The notes under the pieces are model-generated. The model was not told the origin of the DNA, made no database searches, and worked only from the letters and a program-made list of their open reading frames with translations. A program made the translations under genes and the position numbers. This document shows positions 8,942 to 17,936 of a stretch of DNA of 64,000 nt, in pieces. The stretch lies in assembly GCA_038134485.1 (NCBI GenBank), contig JAYPVG010000002.1, positions 116,890 through 180,889 of the forward strand, given 5' to 3'. Within the stretch, counting starts at the first letter, position 1. Each line of letters starts with the position of its first letter. This DNA comes from NORP240 sp038134485. GTDB lineage: Bacteria > Pseudomonadota > Gammaproteobacteria > Pseudomonadales > Pseudohongiellaceae.

Positions 8942-10267
8942 TCAAAGAGCTTTCACAAGAATTCTGGAGTTTCGCTGATAGTTGTACAGTCCCTTTTTGG
9001 AGTCCGGTAGCTCATCCACCTTAGATTCGTTGAAGCCGTTCTCCAGAAACCAGTGGGAGGCAGCGGTGGTAAGTATAAAAACCTGAGACAGCCCCAGCCT
9101 TTTGGCTTCCCGCTCCAAACTGGACAGCAGTCGCCGACCAAGTCCCTGCTTCTGATAGTCCGGGTGGACAGCGATGCAGGCAATCTCGCCGCTGGCGTTT
9201 TCTTTGGGGTAGAGTGCAGCGCAGGCGATTAGCATACCCTCCAAGGCGACTACCTTGAAATTGGCTACTTCGATTTCCAGCAACTCTCTTGAACGTTGCA
9301 CCAGGGTGCCCGACTGCTCAAGCGGCTTGATGAGTTCCAGGATACCACCCACATCCGCTATGGTTGCCTGGCGCAGCTGTTCCATACTGTCATCGCTAAT
9401 CAGGGTGCCAGTTCCTTCCCGGGTAAAGAGTTCCTGCAATAGAGCTCCATCCTTCTGGTGGCTGATCAGGTGGACCCGGTGGACGGCTCCCTCAATGGCA
9501 TTGACTGCAGCAGCCAGAGCATCATTTATCAGTTTCTGGTGTTGATCGATCGATTCCGCATGCTCATTACAATACTGATGAGCACCTGAAGGACTGAGAG
9601 AATTGATCAGGGCCCCGGCGTCATCCAGCACGCCCTGTCCGGGAACGAACATGATCAGCTTGTCAGCCTGCAGAGCCTTTGCGGTTTCCATTGCCACCTG
9701 TTCGGCTGAAAGATTGAATACCTCTCCGGTAAAAGAATAGCCAAGATTGGAAATCAACACGATGTTGCCCTGAGACAGCTGATTTTCTATCGCTTTTCGC
9801 TGAACCTTGCGGATGAGGCCGGTATGTTGGAAATCAATGCCGTCGTGAATGCCATAGGGTTTGGCAGTGATAAAATTACCCCGGCACAACTTGATGTCTG
9901 CGCCGTGCATCGGTGAATTCACGAGTCCAAGGGAAAACTGAGCTTCTATATTGATACCCAGGCGCCCAACGGTTTCCTTGATCGATTCCAGACTTTCCGA
10001 ATCAGTAATCCTCAAATTGTTGTGATAGTGAGACTCCACGCCGTTTTTTTGCAATGCAGCGGTGATTTGCGGCCTGGCTCCATGAACCAGCACCAGTTTA
10101 ACTCCGAGACTGTTAAGCAGGCTGATGTCGTAAACGATGTTAGGGAAGTTTTGGTCAGCCAGCGCTTCACCGGTAATGAGAATAACAAAAACCTTGTTCC
10201 GGTGGGCGTTTATATAGGCGGAAGAATAGCGGAACCATTCGATGTATTGTTCAATTTCATTGCTCAT
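8942..10267 (-). CDS. argA: N-acetylglutamate synthase ArgA
   Basis: First step of arginine synthesis: acetyl-CoA plus glutamate to N-acetylglutamate. The 441 residues match the E. coli-type enzyme of about 443. The N-terminal amino-acid-kinase-like domain (about 1-290: FVILITGEALADQNF, LVLVHGARPQI) binds the arginine feedback inhibitor, and a C-terminal GNAT acetyltransferase domain (about 300-441) carries IAVHPDYQKQGLGRRLLSSLE, the acetyl-CoA loop. It lies 88 bp downstream of argE on the same strand, so the first and the deacetylation steps of the linear pathway are neighbours. argH is elsewhere in the window (42815-44221). Confidence 0.96.
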   Translation of the reverse strand: MSNEIEQYIEWFRYSSAYINAHRNKVFVILITGEALADQNFPNIVYDISLLNSLGVKLVLVHGARPQITAALQKNGVESHYHNNLRITDSESLESIKETVGRLGINIEAQFSLGLVNSPMHGADIKLCRGNFITAKPYGIHDGIDFQHTGLIRKVQRKAIENQLSQGNIVLISNLGYSFTGEVFNLSAEQVAMETAKALQADKLIMFVPGQGVLDDAGALINSLSPSGAHQYCNEHAESIDQHQKLINDALAAAVNAIEGAVHRVHLISHQKDGALLQELFTREGTGTLISDDSMEQLRQATIADVGGILELIKPLEQSGTLVQRSRELLEIEVANFKVVALEGMLIACAALYPKENASGEIACIAVHPDYQKQGLGRRLLSSLEREAKRLGLSQVFILTTAASHWFLENGFNESKVDELPDSKKGLYNYQRNSRILVKAL

Positions 10268-10355
10268 ACCAGCTGTTAACCTTTTAGTTTGTTTTTTATG
10301 TTCGGTAGTTTTTGGCTACAGAAAAAAATCCTTAAAAGCGTAGTCACATTGACAC

Positions 10356-11513
10356 TTACAGACAGACGTTTTCAATAATCTTTCGGACGCAGGCAATGCC
10401 CGGATTTACCATATCAAGAGACATATATTCATCGGGTTGATGAGCTTGATCAATACTGCCGGGTCCAAAAATAATAGTATCCATGCCCAGTTTTTGCAGG
10501 TGCGGCGCTTCGGTGCCGAACGCGACACTGATACCCTGACGACCGGTCATAGATTCCACCATATTTAGAATTTCGCTATTGGTGTTTGCCATATACGCGG
10601 GTACTCCGGGGAATAGAGGTGTCAGTTCGAACGCTATGTTTAGCGGATCAACAACTTTAGCGACCCGCTTTACAAGCTCTTCCCGCACGGCATCAGGCTC
10701 CATCCCCGGCATAAGACGAATGTCTATCTCCAGTTCACAGTGGCCGCAGATTCGATTTGGGTTGTCTCCGCCATGTATACAGCCGAGGTTTAGAGTAGGG
10801 TACGCTATCTTGAAGAGATCGTTCGCATAGCGGTGCCGCAACTCCTTGCGCCAGGTAATCAGGTCCGTAATCACCGCGTGCATGGCATCCAGCGCATTGT
10901 TTCCCAGTGACGGGTCTGATGAATGTCCGCTTTGCCCGAGCAGACGAATCGACTCCATCATGATGCCCTTATGAGCCCTAACCGGCACGAGACCAGTTGG
11001 TTCGCCAATTATTGCGTACCTGGCTTTCGGGATACCTTGCTCCACCAGCGAGCGAGCACCGTACATCGAGGTTTCCTCGTCGGCTGTAGCCAGAACGATC
11101 AGTGGTTCCTTGAAATCAACAACGCCCAGCTGTCGAATCGCTTCCATAACAACTGGAAAGAAGCCCTTCATATCCGTGCAGCCTAGACCATACAGTCGGT
11201 TGTCCTTTTCGGTCACCTTAAACGGGTTCACCGACCACAATTCCTCATCCAATGGGACCGTGTCGGTATGACCGGAAAGAACTAGGCCTCCGCTTCCACT
11301 TCCTCGAGTAGCTACCAGGTTGTACTTGGGTCTCGCCTCGTCCAGAGTGCACTGTAATAGTTCGCAGCGAAAGCCGAGATCCTCAAGGCAGCCCGCGAGG
11401 TAGTCAATGACCGGTCGATTGCTCATGTCGAGATCCGGATTGGCGGAGCTGACGCTGGCGTGACCTATGAGCGCATTAAGATTGCTTAAAAAGTCGGGGA
11501 TTTCGATTGCCAT
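10356..11513 (-). CDS. argE: Acetylornithine deacetylase ArgE
   Basis: Zinc-dependent M20 family peptidase-like enzyme that hydrolyses N-acetylornithine to ornithine. In 385 residues it shows the M20 metal motifs: LSGHTDTVPLDEELW (His and the following Asp), LYGLGCTDMKGFF (bridging Asp), ATADEETSMYGARSL (Glu catalytic base) and the C-terminal FGPGSIDQAHQPDEY with the final histidine. Placement next to argA supports ArgE over other M20 enzymes such as DapE. Together with a complete ArgA it indicates the linear arginine pathway rather than ArgJ cycling. The pterin dehydratase gene precedes it by 27 bp. Confidence 0.94.
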   Translation of the reverse strand: MAIEIPDFLSNLNALIGHASVSSANPDLDMSNRPVIDYLAGCLEDLGFRCELLQCTLDEARPKYNLVATRGSGSGGLVLSGHTDTVPLDEELWSVNPFKVTEKDNRLYGLGCTDMKGFFPVVMEAIRQLGVVDFKEPLIVLATADEETSMYGARSLVEQGIPKARYAIIGEPTGLVPVRAHKGIMMESIRLLGQSGHSSDPSLGNNALDAMHAVITDLITWRKELRHRYANDLFKIAYPTLNLGCIHGGDNPNRICGHCELEIDIRLMPGMEPDAVREELVKRVAKVVDPLNIAFELTPLFPGVPAYMANTNSEILNMVESMTGRQGISVAFGTEAPHLQKLGMDTIIFGPGSIDQAHQPDEYMSLDMVNPGIACVRKIIENVCL

Positions 11514-11540
11514 GTTTATAGAACGTACGGTATGAAATAA

Positions 11541-11894
11541 TCAGTCGACCGGCGAATCGGTCAATGACCGATCCGTTTTTGCGGCCATAATAAAATCGTT
11601 TTGATGCAGACCGGATATACTGTGCGTCCACCAATGAACAGTCGCTATACCCCACTCCACGGTAATAAGAGGATGATGATCCTCTTGCTCCGCGATATCC
11701 GAAATCTTCGCGGCAAACTGAAATGCACTTCTGAAGGAGTCAAAGTTGAACTTTTTAATCAGCCGATAGACGCCATCGTAACTTTCGATCTTCCAGCCAG
11801 GGATATCTACAAGCAGCTGTCTGGCCTCATCAATGGACAGGGGTGAAGAATCCGATCGACAGGGCTCGCATTTTTGATTTTGCAGGGAATCCAT
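11541..11894 (-). CDS. Pterin-4a-carbinolamine dehydratase (PhhB/DCoH-like)
   Basis: A 117-residue protein that fits the family pattern closely: E-x3-HHP-x5-W-x9-H-x8-D is seen as EQEDHHP, then W, H and D at the expected distances. These enzymes dehydrate 4a-hydroxytetrahydropterin after aromatic amino-acid hydroxylation. No phenylalanine hydroxylase gene is nearby, so here it could serve another pterin role, for example with molybdopterin. I chose the ATG at 11894 because AAGGT lies 8 bases before it; another ATG five codons upstream has no clear ribosome site. It sits 21 bp downstream of hemW and 27 bp upstream of argE. Confidence 0.9.
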   Translation of the reverse strand: MDSLQNQKCEPCRSDSSPLSIDEARQLLVDIPGWKIESYDGVYRLIKKFNFDSFRSAFQFAAKISDIAEQEDHHPLITVEWGIATVHWWTHSISGLHQNDFIMAAKTDRSLTDSPVD

Positions 11895-11915
11895 TGGTAA
11901 ACCTTGCATGAAAGA

Positions 11916-13055
11916 TCAAAGAAACTGCTCAAGCAGACTGTTGGTGAATAGCGTGCCCTTCTCTGTGGGCACTACTCGCGAGGATATCAGGCGCAACAAT
12001 CCTTCATCCTGCAGCGATTCTAACTTTTTTATGATGGCACTGAAAGATTGCCCGGTTCGTCGCTCGTAGAGTTCGGCGTCGAAACCGTCCGTCAATCGCA
12101 GGGAGTTCATCATGAATTCAACGTCCAGATCATCCTCCTCTACCATCTGCCACTCCGCCTGGTAGGCACCCTGACTGGAAAGGTAATGCGTTGGCTGCCT
12201 GACCTTGCGGCTGCGAAAGATCTGGTTATCTTCAGTCCGGGTTATTTTGCCGCTGGCCCCGGCGCCGATGCCCAGGTAGTCTCCGAAATGCCAGTAATTA
12301 AGGTTGTGCCGCGATTCGTGTCCAGGTATGGCATAGGCGGATATCTCATATCGAGACAGTCCAGCCTGGCCAAGCTGCGCCTGCCCGGAATTCATCATCG
12401 ACAATGCCAGATCTTCATTCGGAAGAGTGGGCGGCCTGCGGTAGAACGCGGTATTGGGCTCGACGGTTAACTGGTACCACGACAGGTGTGCAGGCTCAAA
12501 GGAGATTGCTTCCCGCAGGTCCAGCAGTGCCTGCTCCAGCGACTGACCAGGAAGGGCATACATGATATCAAGATTTACATTGTCAAAACCTGCCTGCCGG
12601 GCAATGCCAATAGCAGTTCTGGCTTCGCCACCATTATGTATGCGGCCCAACGCCTTCAGGGCATGATCGTTAAAACTCTGAATACCTAGCGACAATCGGT
12701 TAATGCCTAGGCTGCGATAGTCAGCCAATCGATTGGCTTCTGCCGTGCCAGGGTTGGCTTCCAGGGTTATTTCAATATCAGTGACGAAATTTATGCTATC
12801 ACTCAGCCCATTGAGTAGCCCGTCAAAGAAGTCAGGCGACATCAGGCTGGGAGTACCGCCGCCAATAAAGATGGACTGCAATTCGCGGCCCTGGGCGTGA
12901 ACAAGATCGATACTGAAATCTTCTAGCAAAGCCTCGAGGTAGTCCTGTTCCGGTAGCTCGCCGTTGGCCTTGTGAGAGTTAAAGTCGCAGTAGGGACATT
13001 TCCTGACGCACCAGGGGATGTGGATGTAAAGACTCAGGGGCGGGAGTTCCAGCAT
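11916..13055 (-). CDS. hemW: HemW, radical SAM heme chaperone
   Basis: A 379-residue radical SAM protein starting MLELPPLSLYIHIPWC, almost the same as E. coli HemW. The cluster motif CVRKCPYCDF gives Cys16, Cys20 and Cys23 for the 4Fe-4S cluster, and GGGTPS follows. Once annotated as oxygen-independent coproporphyrinogen oxidase, HemW is now regarded as a heme-binding chaperone that delivers heme to respiratory proteins; it lacks the extra features of HemN. The start lies inside the end of rdgB (22-bp overlap), the rdgB-hemW order also found in Pseudomonas, so translation is probably coupled. Confidence 0.95.
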   Translation of the reverse strand: MLELPPLSLYIHIPWCVRKCPYCDFNSHKANGELPEQDYLEALLEDFSIDLVHAQGRELQSIFIGGGTPSLMSPDFFDGLLNGLSDSINFVTDIEITLEANPGTAEANRLADYRSLGINRLSLGIQSFNDHALKALGRIHNGGEARTAIGIARQAGFDNVNLDIMYALPGQSLEQALLDLREAISFEPAHLSWYQLTVEPNTAFYRRPPTLPNEDLALSMMNSGQAQLGQAGLSRYEISAYAIPGHESRHNLNYWHFGDYLGIGAGASGKITRTEDNQIFRSRKVRQPTHYLSSQGAYQAEWQMVEEDDLDVEFMMNSLRLTDGFDAELYERRTGQSFSAIIKKLESLQDEGLLRLISSRVVPTEKGTLFTNSLLEQFL

Positions 13056-13636
13056 TGCACTAATTGCCTGATGGCCTGACCTCTGTGACTGAGTCGGTTT
13101 TTTACCGAAGGATCCAATTCTGCCGATGCGCAGTTATGGGATGGCACATAAAAAAGCGGGTCATATCCAAAACCGTTACTGCCGCACTCCTCAAACAGTA
13201 TTCGTCCTTCCCAGGTTCCCTGGCATATCAGGGGCATTGGATCCCGGGCATGTCTCATATAGACGATGACACACTGAAAGCGGGCTGTACGATGCTGCTC
13301 TGGCACGTGCTCGATAGCCTTCAGCAGTTTAGCATTATTTGCCTTGTCCGCGCAGGAAGTGCTGTCGCCCGCGTATCTTGCCGAATAAATGCCGGGTTCA
13401 CCGTCAAGCGCATCCACTTCGATTCCGGAGTCATCTGCGATAGCGGGCTTGCCGGTAGAATTACAGGCGTGCCGCGCCTTGATTATCGCGTTTTCTACAA
13501 AACTGAGACCGGTTTCCTCGGCTTCCGTAACGCCAAATTCGGATTGGGGTACCAGAAGAACCTTGTTATCGGCAAGGGTTTGCTGGAGCTCTCGCAGTTT
13601 TCCGGCGTTGCCGCTGGCCAGGACTATTTCCTGCAT
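13034..13636 (-). CDS. rdgB: Non-canonical purine NTP pyrophosphatase RdgB
   Basis: Hydrolyses ITP, dITP and XTP to monophosphates, keeping deaminated purines out of nucleic acids. The 200-residue protein begins MQEIVLASGNAGKLRELQQ, with the family motif SGNxGKxxE, followed by ADDSGIEVDALDGEPGIYSARYAG and the C-terminal SHRGQA. The frame is open 49 codons upstream of this ATG, but that part reads like antisense intergenic sequence and lacks family similarity, so the ATG at 13636 is preferred. It lies between metW and hemW on the same strand and overlaps hemW by 22 bp. Confidence 0.95.
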   Translation of the reverse strand: MQEIVLASGNAGKLRELQQTLADNKVLLVPQSEFGVTEAEETGLSFVENAIIKARHACNSTGKPAIADDSGIEVDALDGEPGIYSARYAGDSTSCADKANNAKLLKAIEHVPEQHRTARFQCVIVYMRHARDPMPLICQGTWEGRILFEECGSNGFGYDPLFYVPSHNCASAELDPSVKNRLSHRGQAIRQLVQCWNSRP

Positions 13637-13731
13637 AATGATCGCCTTCTGTGTTACCGTGGCTGCTCCGACGTGTGCAGGGTAATGTCGCCGTATCGGA
13701 TGGCGCCGGCGCTCCCAGGTGCAACCACCAG

Positions 13732-14325
13732 TCAGTTTCGGGTCAGGTGGTAAATCGCTATTTCCCCCAAAAAATTCGGCCACGCTTTCATGTACCAGTT
13801 ACCCTGATGCTCGTTGTCCACTACGGTGCGGGCCAGGACCTTGATGTTTTTCTCGCGGCACAGGGCGTCAAAATCTCTGACCGTGCAGAAATGGATATTA
13901 GGCGTGTCATACCACTGGTATGGCATGAATTTAGAAACCGGCATACGCCCTTTGCTGGTGAGATAAAGTCGTGACTTCCAGTTTCCGAAGTTGGGAAATG
14001 TCACAATGCCATGCTTGCCGATCCGAAGCATTTCATCGATCAGCAGGTCTGGTTTACTTGAAGCCTGGAGCGTCTGGGTCAGCAGAACCGTATCAAAGCT
14101 GTCGGACTGAAAGTTGCCCAGTCCTTCGTCCATATTCTGCTCAATTACGTTTACACCCTTCTGCAGGCATTGATGAATATTTTCTTCATCAATTTCCAGC
14201 CCGATATCGAAAATATTGCGTGTTTCTTTAAGGTACAGCAATAGGTTGCCATTGCCACAGCCCAAATCCAATACCCTGCTGTCCGGCTCGATCCAATGCT
14301 GAATGATTTCTAGATCAGGTCTCAT
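13732..14325 (-). CDS. metW: Methionine biosynthesis protein MetW (SAM methyltransferase fold)
   Basis: A 197-residue class I methyltransferase-fold protein. VLDLGCGNGNLLLYL is motif I for SAM binding, and FDTVLLTQTLQA follows. MetW is encoded next to MetX in many proteobacteria and is thought to assist homoserine acylation, although its reaction is not firmly known. The start ATG at 14325 overlaps the metX stop in an ATGA, strongly suggesting translational coupling. The frame continues about 70 codons upstream through antisense of metX, which I reject as an N-terminal extension. The last part (YMKAWPNFLGEIAIYHLTR) is characteristic of MetW. Confidence 0.94.
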   Translation of the reverse strand: MRPDLEIIQHWIEPDSRVLDLGCGNGNLLLYLKETRNIFDIGLEIDEENIHQCLQKGVNVIEQNMDEGLGNFQSDSFDTVLLTQTLQASSKPDLLIDEMLRIGKHGIVTFPNFGNWKSRLYLTSKGRMPVSKFMPYQWYDTPNIHFCTVRDFDALCREKNIKVLARTVVDNEHQGNWYMKAWPNFLGEIAIYHLTRN

Positions 14326-15512
14326 GGGGTCAAGTCTCTGTGCACTCTCTGCAGGTAGTGACGGAGTGCTTCCACATAACGGGGAATCGGCAGTAGAAAC
14401 GCATCGTGGCCCTGATCCGCGTCGATTTCGAGATAGCTGACTTCCCGGCGCGCCTGTAAAAGATTTTCCACCAGTTCCCGTGAACGCTCTGGTGGGAAAC
14501 GCCAGTCGGTGCTGAACGACATCAGGAAAAACTTGCAATCACTGTTGGCGAAGGCTGAGCTCAGGTCACCGTTGTAATCCACGGAAGGGTCGAAATAATC
14601 CAGAGCCTTGGTCATCAACAGGTAAGTATTGGCATCAAAATTTTCAGAAAAACGTTCTCCCTGATAGTGCAGGTAACTCTCTACCTGGAAGTCTATATCC
14701 AAGCCAAAACTGAGTTTCCCGCTGCGCAGATCGCGACCGAAATTACTAACGCCTGTGCCGAGTTGATCCACGTCTTTGCCAAATTTATTGCGCAGGGCGT
14801 TCTCCGATAAGTAAGTGATGTGTCCAACCATTCTTGCCAGCATCAGGCCACGCTTGGGAAGAGTGTCGAAATCCAGGTAGCGTCCGTCATGAAAGTTCGG
14901 ATCGGAAGTGATGGATTGCCTGGCGACCTCATTAAAAGCGATATTCTGAGCCGAGAGTTTTGGTGCGGTCGCGATGGCAATGGCGTTTGCCAGCCGGTCT
15001 GGATAACTGATTGCCCAACGCAAGACCTGCATGCCTCCGAGACTACCGCCGATTACTGCCGCCCACTTCTGGATACCGAGACGGTCTGCCAGTTTAACCT
15101 GGCTGTTGACCCAGTCGCGGACCGTTACGACCGGGAAATCAGGTCCATAGTACCTGCCGGTTTGGGGATTAATGGAACGAGGCCCAGTGCTGCCGCTACA
15201 ACCACCCAGATTATTGAGGCACACGACATAAAATAGGTTGGTGTCAATGGGTTTGCCCGGTCCGATACATTCATCCCACCAGCCAGGCTTGTTGTCTTCC
15301 ATACTGTGATAGCCGGCAGCGTGGTGGTCGCCGCTCAGTGCATGGCAGATCAGGATTGCGTTGCTTCCGCTTTCATTCAATTCACCATAGGTCTCCACCA
15401 CCAGGTCGTAGATCGGCAAAACCTTGCCGCTACGAAGTGTCAGGGGTTCATCGAAATGGTAAACCTCGGGTTTTACCAGTCCGACGGAATTGTCAGGAAT
15501 AACCTCGGGCAT
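14322..15512 (-). CDS. metX: Homoserine O-acyltransferase MetX
   Basis: Alpha/beta hydrolase fold enzyme of 396 residues that activates the hydroxyl of homoserine for methionine synthesis. Visible are the oxyanion region ICHALSGDHHAAGYH, NNLGGCSGSTGPRSINP, the nucleophile elbow GGSLGGMQVLRW and the C-terminal DADQGHDAFLLP with the catalytic histidine. The family is named homoserine O-acetyltransferase, but many gammaproteobacterial MetX proteins use succinyl-CoA; the donor cannot be decided by eye. metW overlaps its stop by 4 bp (ATGA). The 105 bp before the start toward yggT contain no recognisable SAM riboswitch. Confidence 0.95.
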   Translation of the reverse strand: MPEVIPDNSVGLVKPEVYHFDEPLTLRSGKVLPIYDLVVETYGELNESGSNAILICHALSGDHHAAGYHSMEDNKPGWWDECIGPGKPIDTNLFYVVCLNNLGGCSGSTGPRSINPQTGRYYGPDFPVVTVRDWVNSQVKLADRLGIQKWAAVIGGSLGGMQVLRWAISYPDRLANAIAIATAPKLSAQNIAFNEVARQSITSDPNFHDGRYLDFDTLPKRGLMLARMVGHITYLSENALRNKFGKDVDQLGTGVSNFGRDLRSGKLSFGLDIDFQVESYLHYQGERFSENFDANTYLLMTKALDYFDPSVDYNGDLSSAFANSDCKFFLMSFSTDWRFPPERSRELVENLLQARREVSYLEIDADQGHDAFLLPIPRYVEALRHYLQRVHRDLTP

Positions 15513-15617
15513 CGTTCAATTCAGGTTGTGATGGCACTTTTCCGGCTTGCACAGCTATTGTAAAGATTAACGCCTATTCAGGCTTTACGTTGAGTTTCGG
15601 TGCTTTGCTCCGACGTT

Positions 15618-16205
15618 CTAGACGCCGACGATTACTGATGCGATTGTCGGCGTGATCCGGAATGTCTGCACCAGAATTTCCCTCAACAACTGGATACCGA
15701 TAAAGATGAATATCGGCGAAAAATCCAGTCCGCCCATAGAAGGCAACACGCTGCGTATGGGCCGCATGACTGGTTCTGTCAGTTGCCAGACTAGTTGCAG
15801 GGCTGGGTGCGGGGTCATGTTGCCGGAAAACATCATCACGAAAGACATGATTATTGAGGCGATGATAGCCCAATAGTAAATATTGATGACAAAAAAGATT
15901 ATGCCGGCAAGGGCCCATGTAATGATAGAACTGATGGCCGGCATCGGGTAGCCATAGAGGAATATTAACGCCATTATCAGTATAGCTTCGACCACCAGTG
16001 CCAGCACCAGGCTTGAAAAATCCACACCTCGATAGCCAGGCACGATCGTGCGGAAGATCCGTACCACGGGGTCCGTAATTTTTACTACCGCTTGAGAGAG
16101 CGGATTGTAGAAATCAGCTCGGGCAATCTGTAGCAGGAAGCGCAGCAGTACAGCCAGCAGGTAGAGTCCGCCCAGGGTGCTCACCAGGTTTCCAAAAATA
16201 GCCAT
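15618..16205 (-). CDS. yggT: YggT family integral membrane protein
   Basis: A 195-residue membrane protein with two copies of the YggT module (about 1-95 and 100-195), each having two hydrophobic segments around a conserved short loop (DPVVRIFRTIVPGYRGVDFS and, in the second copy, EPVMRPIRSVLPSMGGLDFS). The repeated P-x3-P-G-x-G-(V/L)-D-F-S loop is clear. The function is not established; YggT proteins have been tied to osmotic stress and to cell division factors, and the gene usually sits next to proC and yggS as here. The product is expected in the inner membrane. Confidence 0.92.
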   Translation of the reverse strand: MAIFGNLVSTLGGLYLLAVLLRFLLQIARADFYNPLSQAVVKITDPVVRIFRTIVPGYRGVDFSSLVLALVVEAILIMALIFLYGYPMPAISSIITWALAGIIFFVINIYYWAIIASIIMSFVMMFSGNMTPHPALQLVWQLTEPVMRPIRSVLPSMGGLDFSPIFIFIGIQLLREILVQTFRITPTIASVIVGV

Positions 16206-16231
16206 ACTTGATCCTTTTATTTCTCTGTTAA

Positions 16232-17080
16232 CTACTCTTCGCCAAAATCCCGAGCCAGCTCTCTGGACCGATTCTGGGCAGCCATCAACGCCCTGTTGAC
16301 CAGTTCCCTGAGGCCACCTTCTTCGAATTTAAGCAGTGCCTGTTCGGTAGTGCCGCCGGGAGAGGTCACCTGGCGCCTCAATTCAGCGGCAGTAGCGCTG
16401 CTGCTATCTGCAAGCTCCGCCGCCCCAAGCGCAGTCTGAAGGGTTAAGCATCTGGCGGTCTCGGCATCGATGCCCATGTCAATTGCTGCTTCCTGCATGG
16501 CTTCCATCAAGAGGAAGAAATAGGCAGGTCCGCTTCCTGAAAGAGCAGTGACCGCATCTATTTGACCTTCGTCTTCAACCCACAGCGCAATTCCTACCGC
16601 CGCCATGATAGCCTCGGCGAGCGCTCTCTGTTCTGCGGTGACGTTGTTATTGGCGTACAACGCGGTCGCTCCCCTGGCAACCAGGGCAGGCGTGTTTGGC
16701 ATACACCTGACCAATGCCCGCCGAGTTCCCAGCCAGCTTTGCAAATGCTGGCAGGTGATGCCTGCCGCTATCGAGACTAACAGACAATTCCTGTTTCTCA
16801 GAAAGGGTTCAATCTGTTGGCAGGCGGCCTTCATGACCTGCGGTTTGACGGCGAGTACTATCACGTCTGCGACTTCCGCGATCTCCCCGGAACTGGCTAT
16901 CTGGATACCGCAGTCTTCCTTGAGCTTCTGCAGCTTGTCCGCATCGATATCCGCTGCTAACAATTGCCGACTGCCAGCACCCTGCACCAATAATCCCCGT
17001 ATCAGGGCGTTGGCCATATTTCCGGCGCCGATAAAGCCAATATTGCTGTTTTCCAGATTCATAACACCATCAGAAGTCAT
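16232..17080 (-). CDS. proC: Pyrroline-5-carboxylate reductase
   Basis: Last step of proline synthesis, NAD(P)H reduction of pyrroline-5-carboxylate. The 282 residues contain the Rossmann motif IGFIGAGNMANALIRG, the substrate loop SGSGPAYFFLLMEAM and the P5CR signature VTSPGGTTEQAL. Two starts are possible: the ATG at 17080, or an ATG at 17062 that gives MNLENSNIGFIG, closer to the E. coli length; neither has a strong ribosome site and the longer is given here. It lies 26 bp upstream of yggT and downstream of yggS, the common yggS-proC-yggT cluster. Confidence 0.95.
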   Translation of the reverse strand: MTSDGVMNLENSNIGFIGAGNMANALIRGLLVQGAGSRQLLAADIDADKLQKLKEDCGIQIASSGEIAEVADVIVLAVKPQVMKAACQQIEPFLRNRNCLLVSIAAGITCQHLQSWLGTRRALVRCMPNTPALVARGATALYANNNVTAEQRALAEAIMAAVGIALWVEDEGQIDAVTALSGSGPAYFFLLMEAMQEAAIDMGIDAETARCLTLQTALGAAELADSSSATAAELRRQVTSPGGTTEQALLKFEEGGLRELVNRALMAAQNRSRELARDFGEE

Positions 17081-17155
17081 TAATAATTCTTACCAGGGGA
17101 GAAATACCTCGGGATTATTCTAACTTAAATACGTAATCCTTGAAGTGCCGTCTGA

Positions 17156-17839
17156 CTAGTCTCGGGGGCCAAAAAGCGCAGAACCGATCCGGACCATCGT
17201 CGATCCCTCGGCGATAGCCGCTTCATAATCGCCGCTCATGCCCATGGACAGGGTATCGAAGCGGGGAAACAGGGCCTGTAGTTCATGGAAAAGTGTGGCC
17301 AGTTCATGGAAGGTTCGGCATTGATCCTGGAAATCCTCTTGTGGAGCTGGTATTGCCATCAATCCCCGAAGACAAAGGTTTTCCATGTTATTGATTTGCC
17401 CGCAGAGTTTTTCTGCTTCAATCAGTCCAACGCCGGATTTGCTGAATTCACCCGAAAGGTTTACCTGCACGCAGACGTTTAACGGCTGTTCTGAAGGATT
17501 ACGCTGTTCGCTTAGGCGGCGGGCAATTTTTACCCTATCGACACTGTGCACCCAGCTAAATAGACCAGCAATTGTCCGGGTTTTATTGGACTGAACAGGT
17601 CCGATAAAATGCCAGCAGATATCGAGGCTGCTCAATTGTTGAATCTTGGATTCCGCTTCCTGAACGTAATTCTCGCCAAAATTGCGGATTCCGGCCTCAT
17701 AAGCCTCCCGAATAGCTGCTGTTGACTGTTTTTTGCTCACCCCGAGCAGTGTTACAGCTCCGCGGACTCGATCATATCGTTGCTCAAAAGCGTGGATTTG
17801 TTCAATAATTTTGGAAATATTATCTGGTATGCTACTCAT
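17156..17839 (-). CDS. yggS: PLP-binding protein YggS (PLPBP family)
   Basis: A 227-residue protein with the single TIM-barrel fold of the PLP homeostasis proteins. LLGVSKKQST carries the lysine that forms the Schiff base with pyridoxal phosphate; FGENYVQEA, WHFIGPVQSNK and LSMGMSGDYEAAIAEGSTMVRIGSALFG are family motifs, the last binding the phosphate. It has no known catalytic reaction and buffers free PLP. It is divergent from pilT, with 97 bp between the starts, as in Pseudomonas. The CGPP-like GSALFGPRD end indicates a full-length protein. Confidence 0.94.
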   Translation of the reverse strand: MSSIPDNISKIIEQIHAFEQRYDRVRGAVTLLGVSKKQSTAAIREAYEAGIRNFGENYVQEAESKIQQLSSLDICWHFIGPVQSNKTRTIAGLFSWVHSVDRVKIARRLSEQRNPSEQPLNVCVQVNLSGEFSKSGVGLIEAEKLCGQINNMENLCLRGLMAIPAPQEDFQDQCRTFHELATLFHELQALFPRFDTLSMGMSGDYEAAIAEGSTMVRIGSALFGPRD

Positions 17840-17936
17840 CTACGGGGATCCACTGATGTTTCGAACTACCCCGCGACAGTCGCTGGTTGAGTCAATAGGC
17901 CAACTCGCGCAACAACCGACTCCGACATAACGGGTT

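Noticed and set aside
9255..9545. Plus-strand open frames over argA and similar long antisense frames
   Set aside because: They are shadows of strongly conserved genes on the other strand and have no recognisable product.
13637..13783. N-terminal extension of rdgB
   Set aside because: The extra 49 codons lack family similarity; the ATG at 13636 gives the conserved SGNAGK start.
14326..14538. N-terminal extension of metW inside metX
   Set aside because: It is the metX coding region in another frame, and the ATGA start at 14325 matches the family.
15513..15617. SAM riboswitch near metX
   Set aside because: The 105 bp lie downstream of yggT and immediately upstream of metX, but show no multi-helix SAM motif and are too short for a usual leader.
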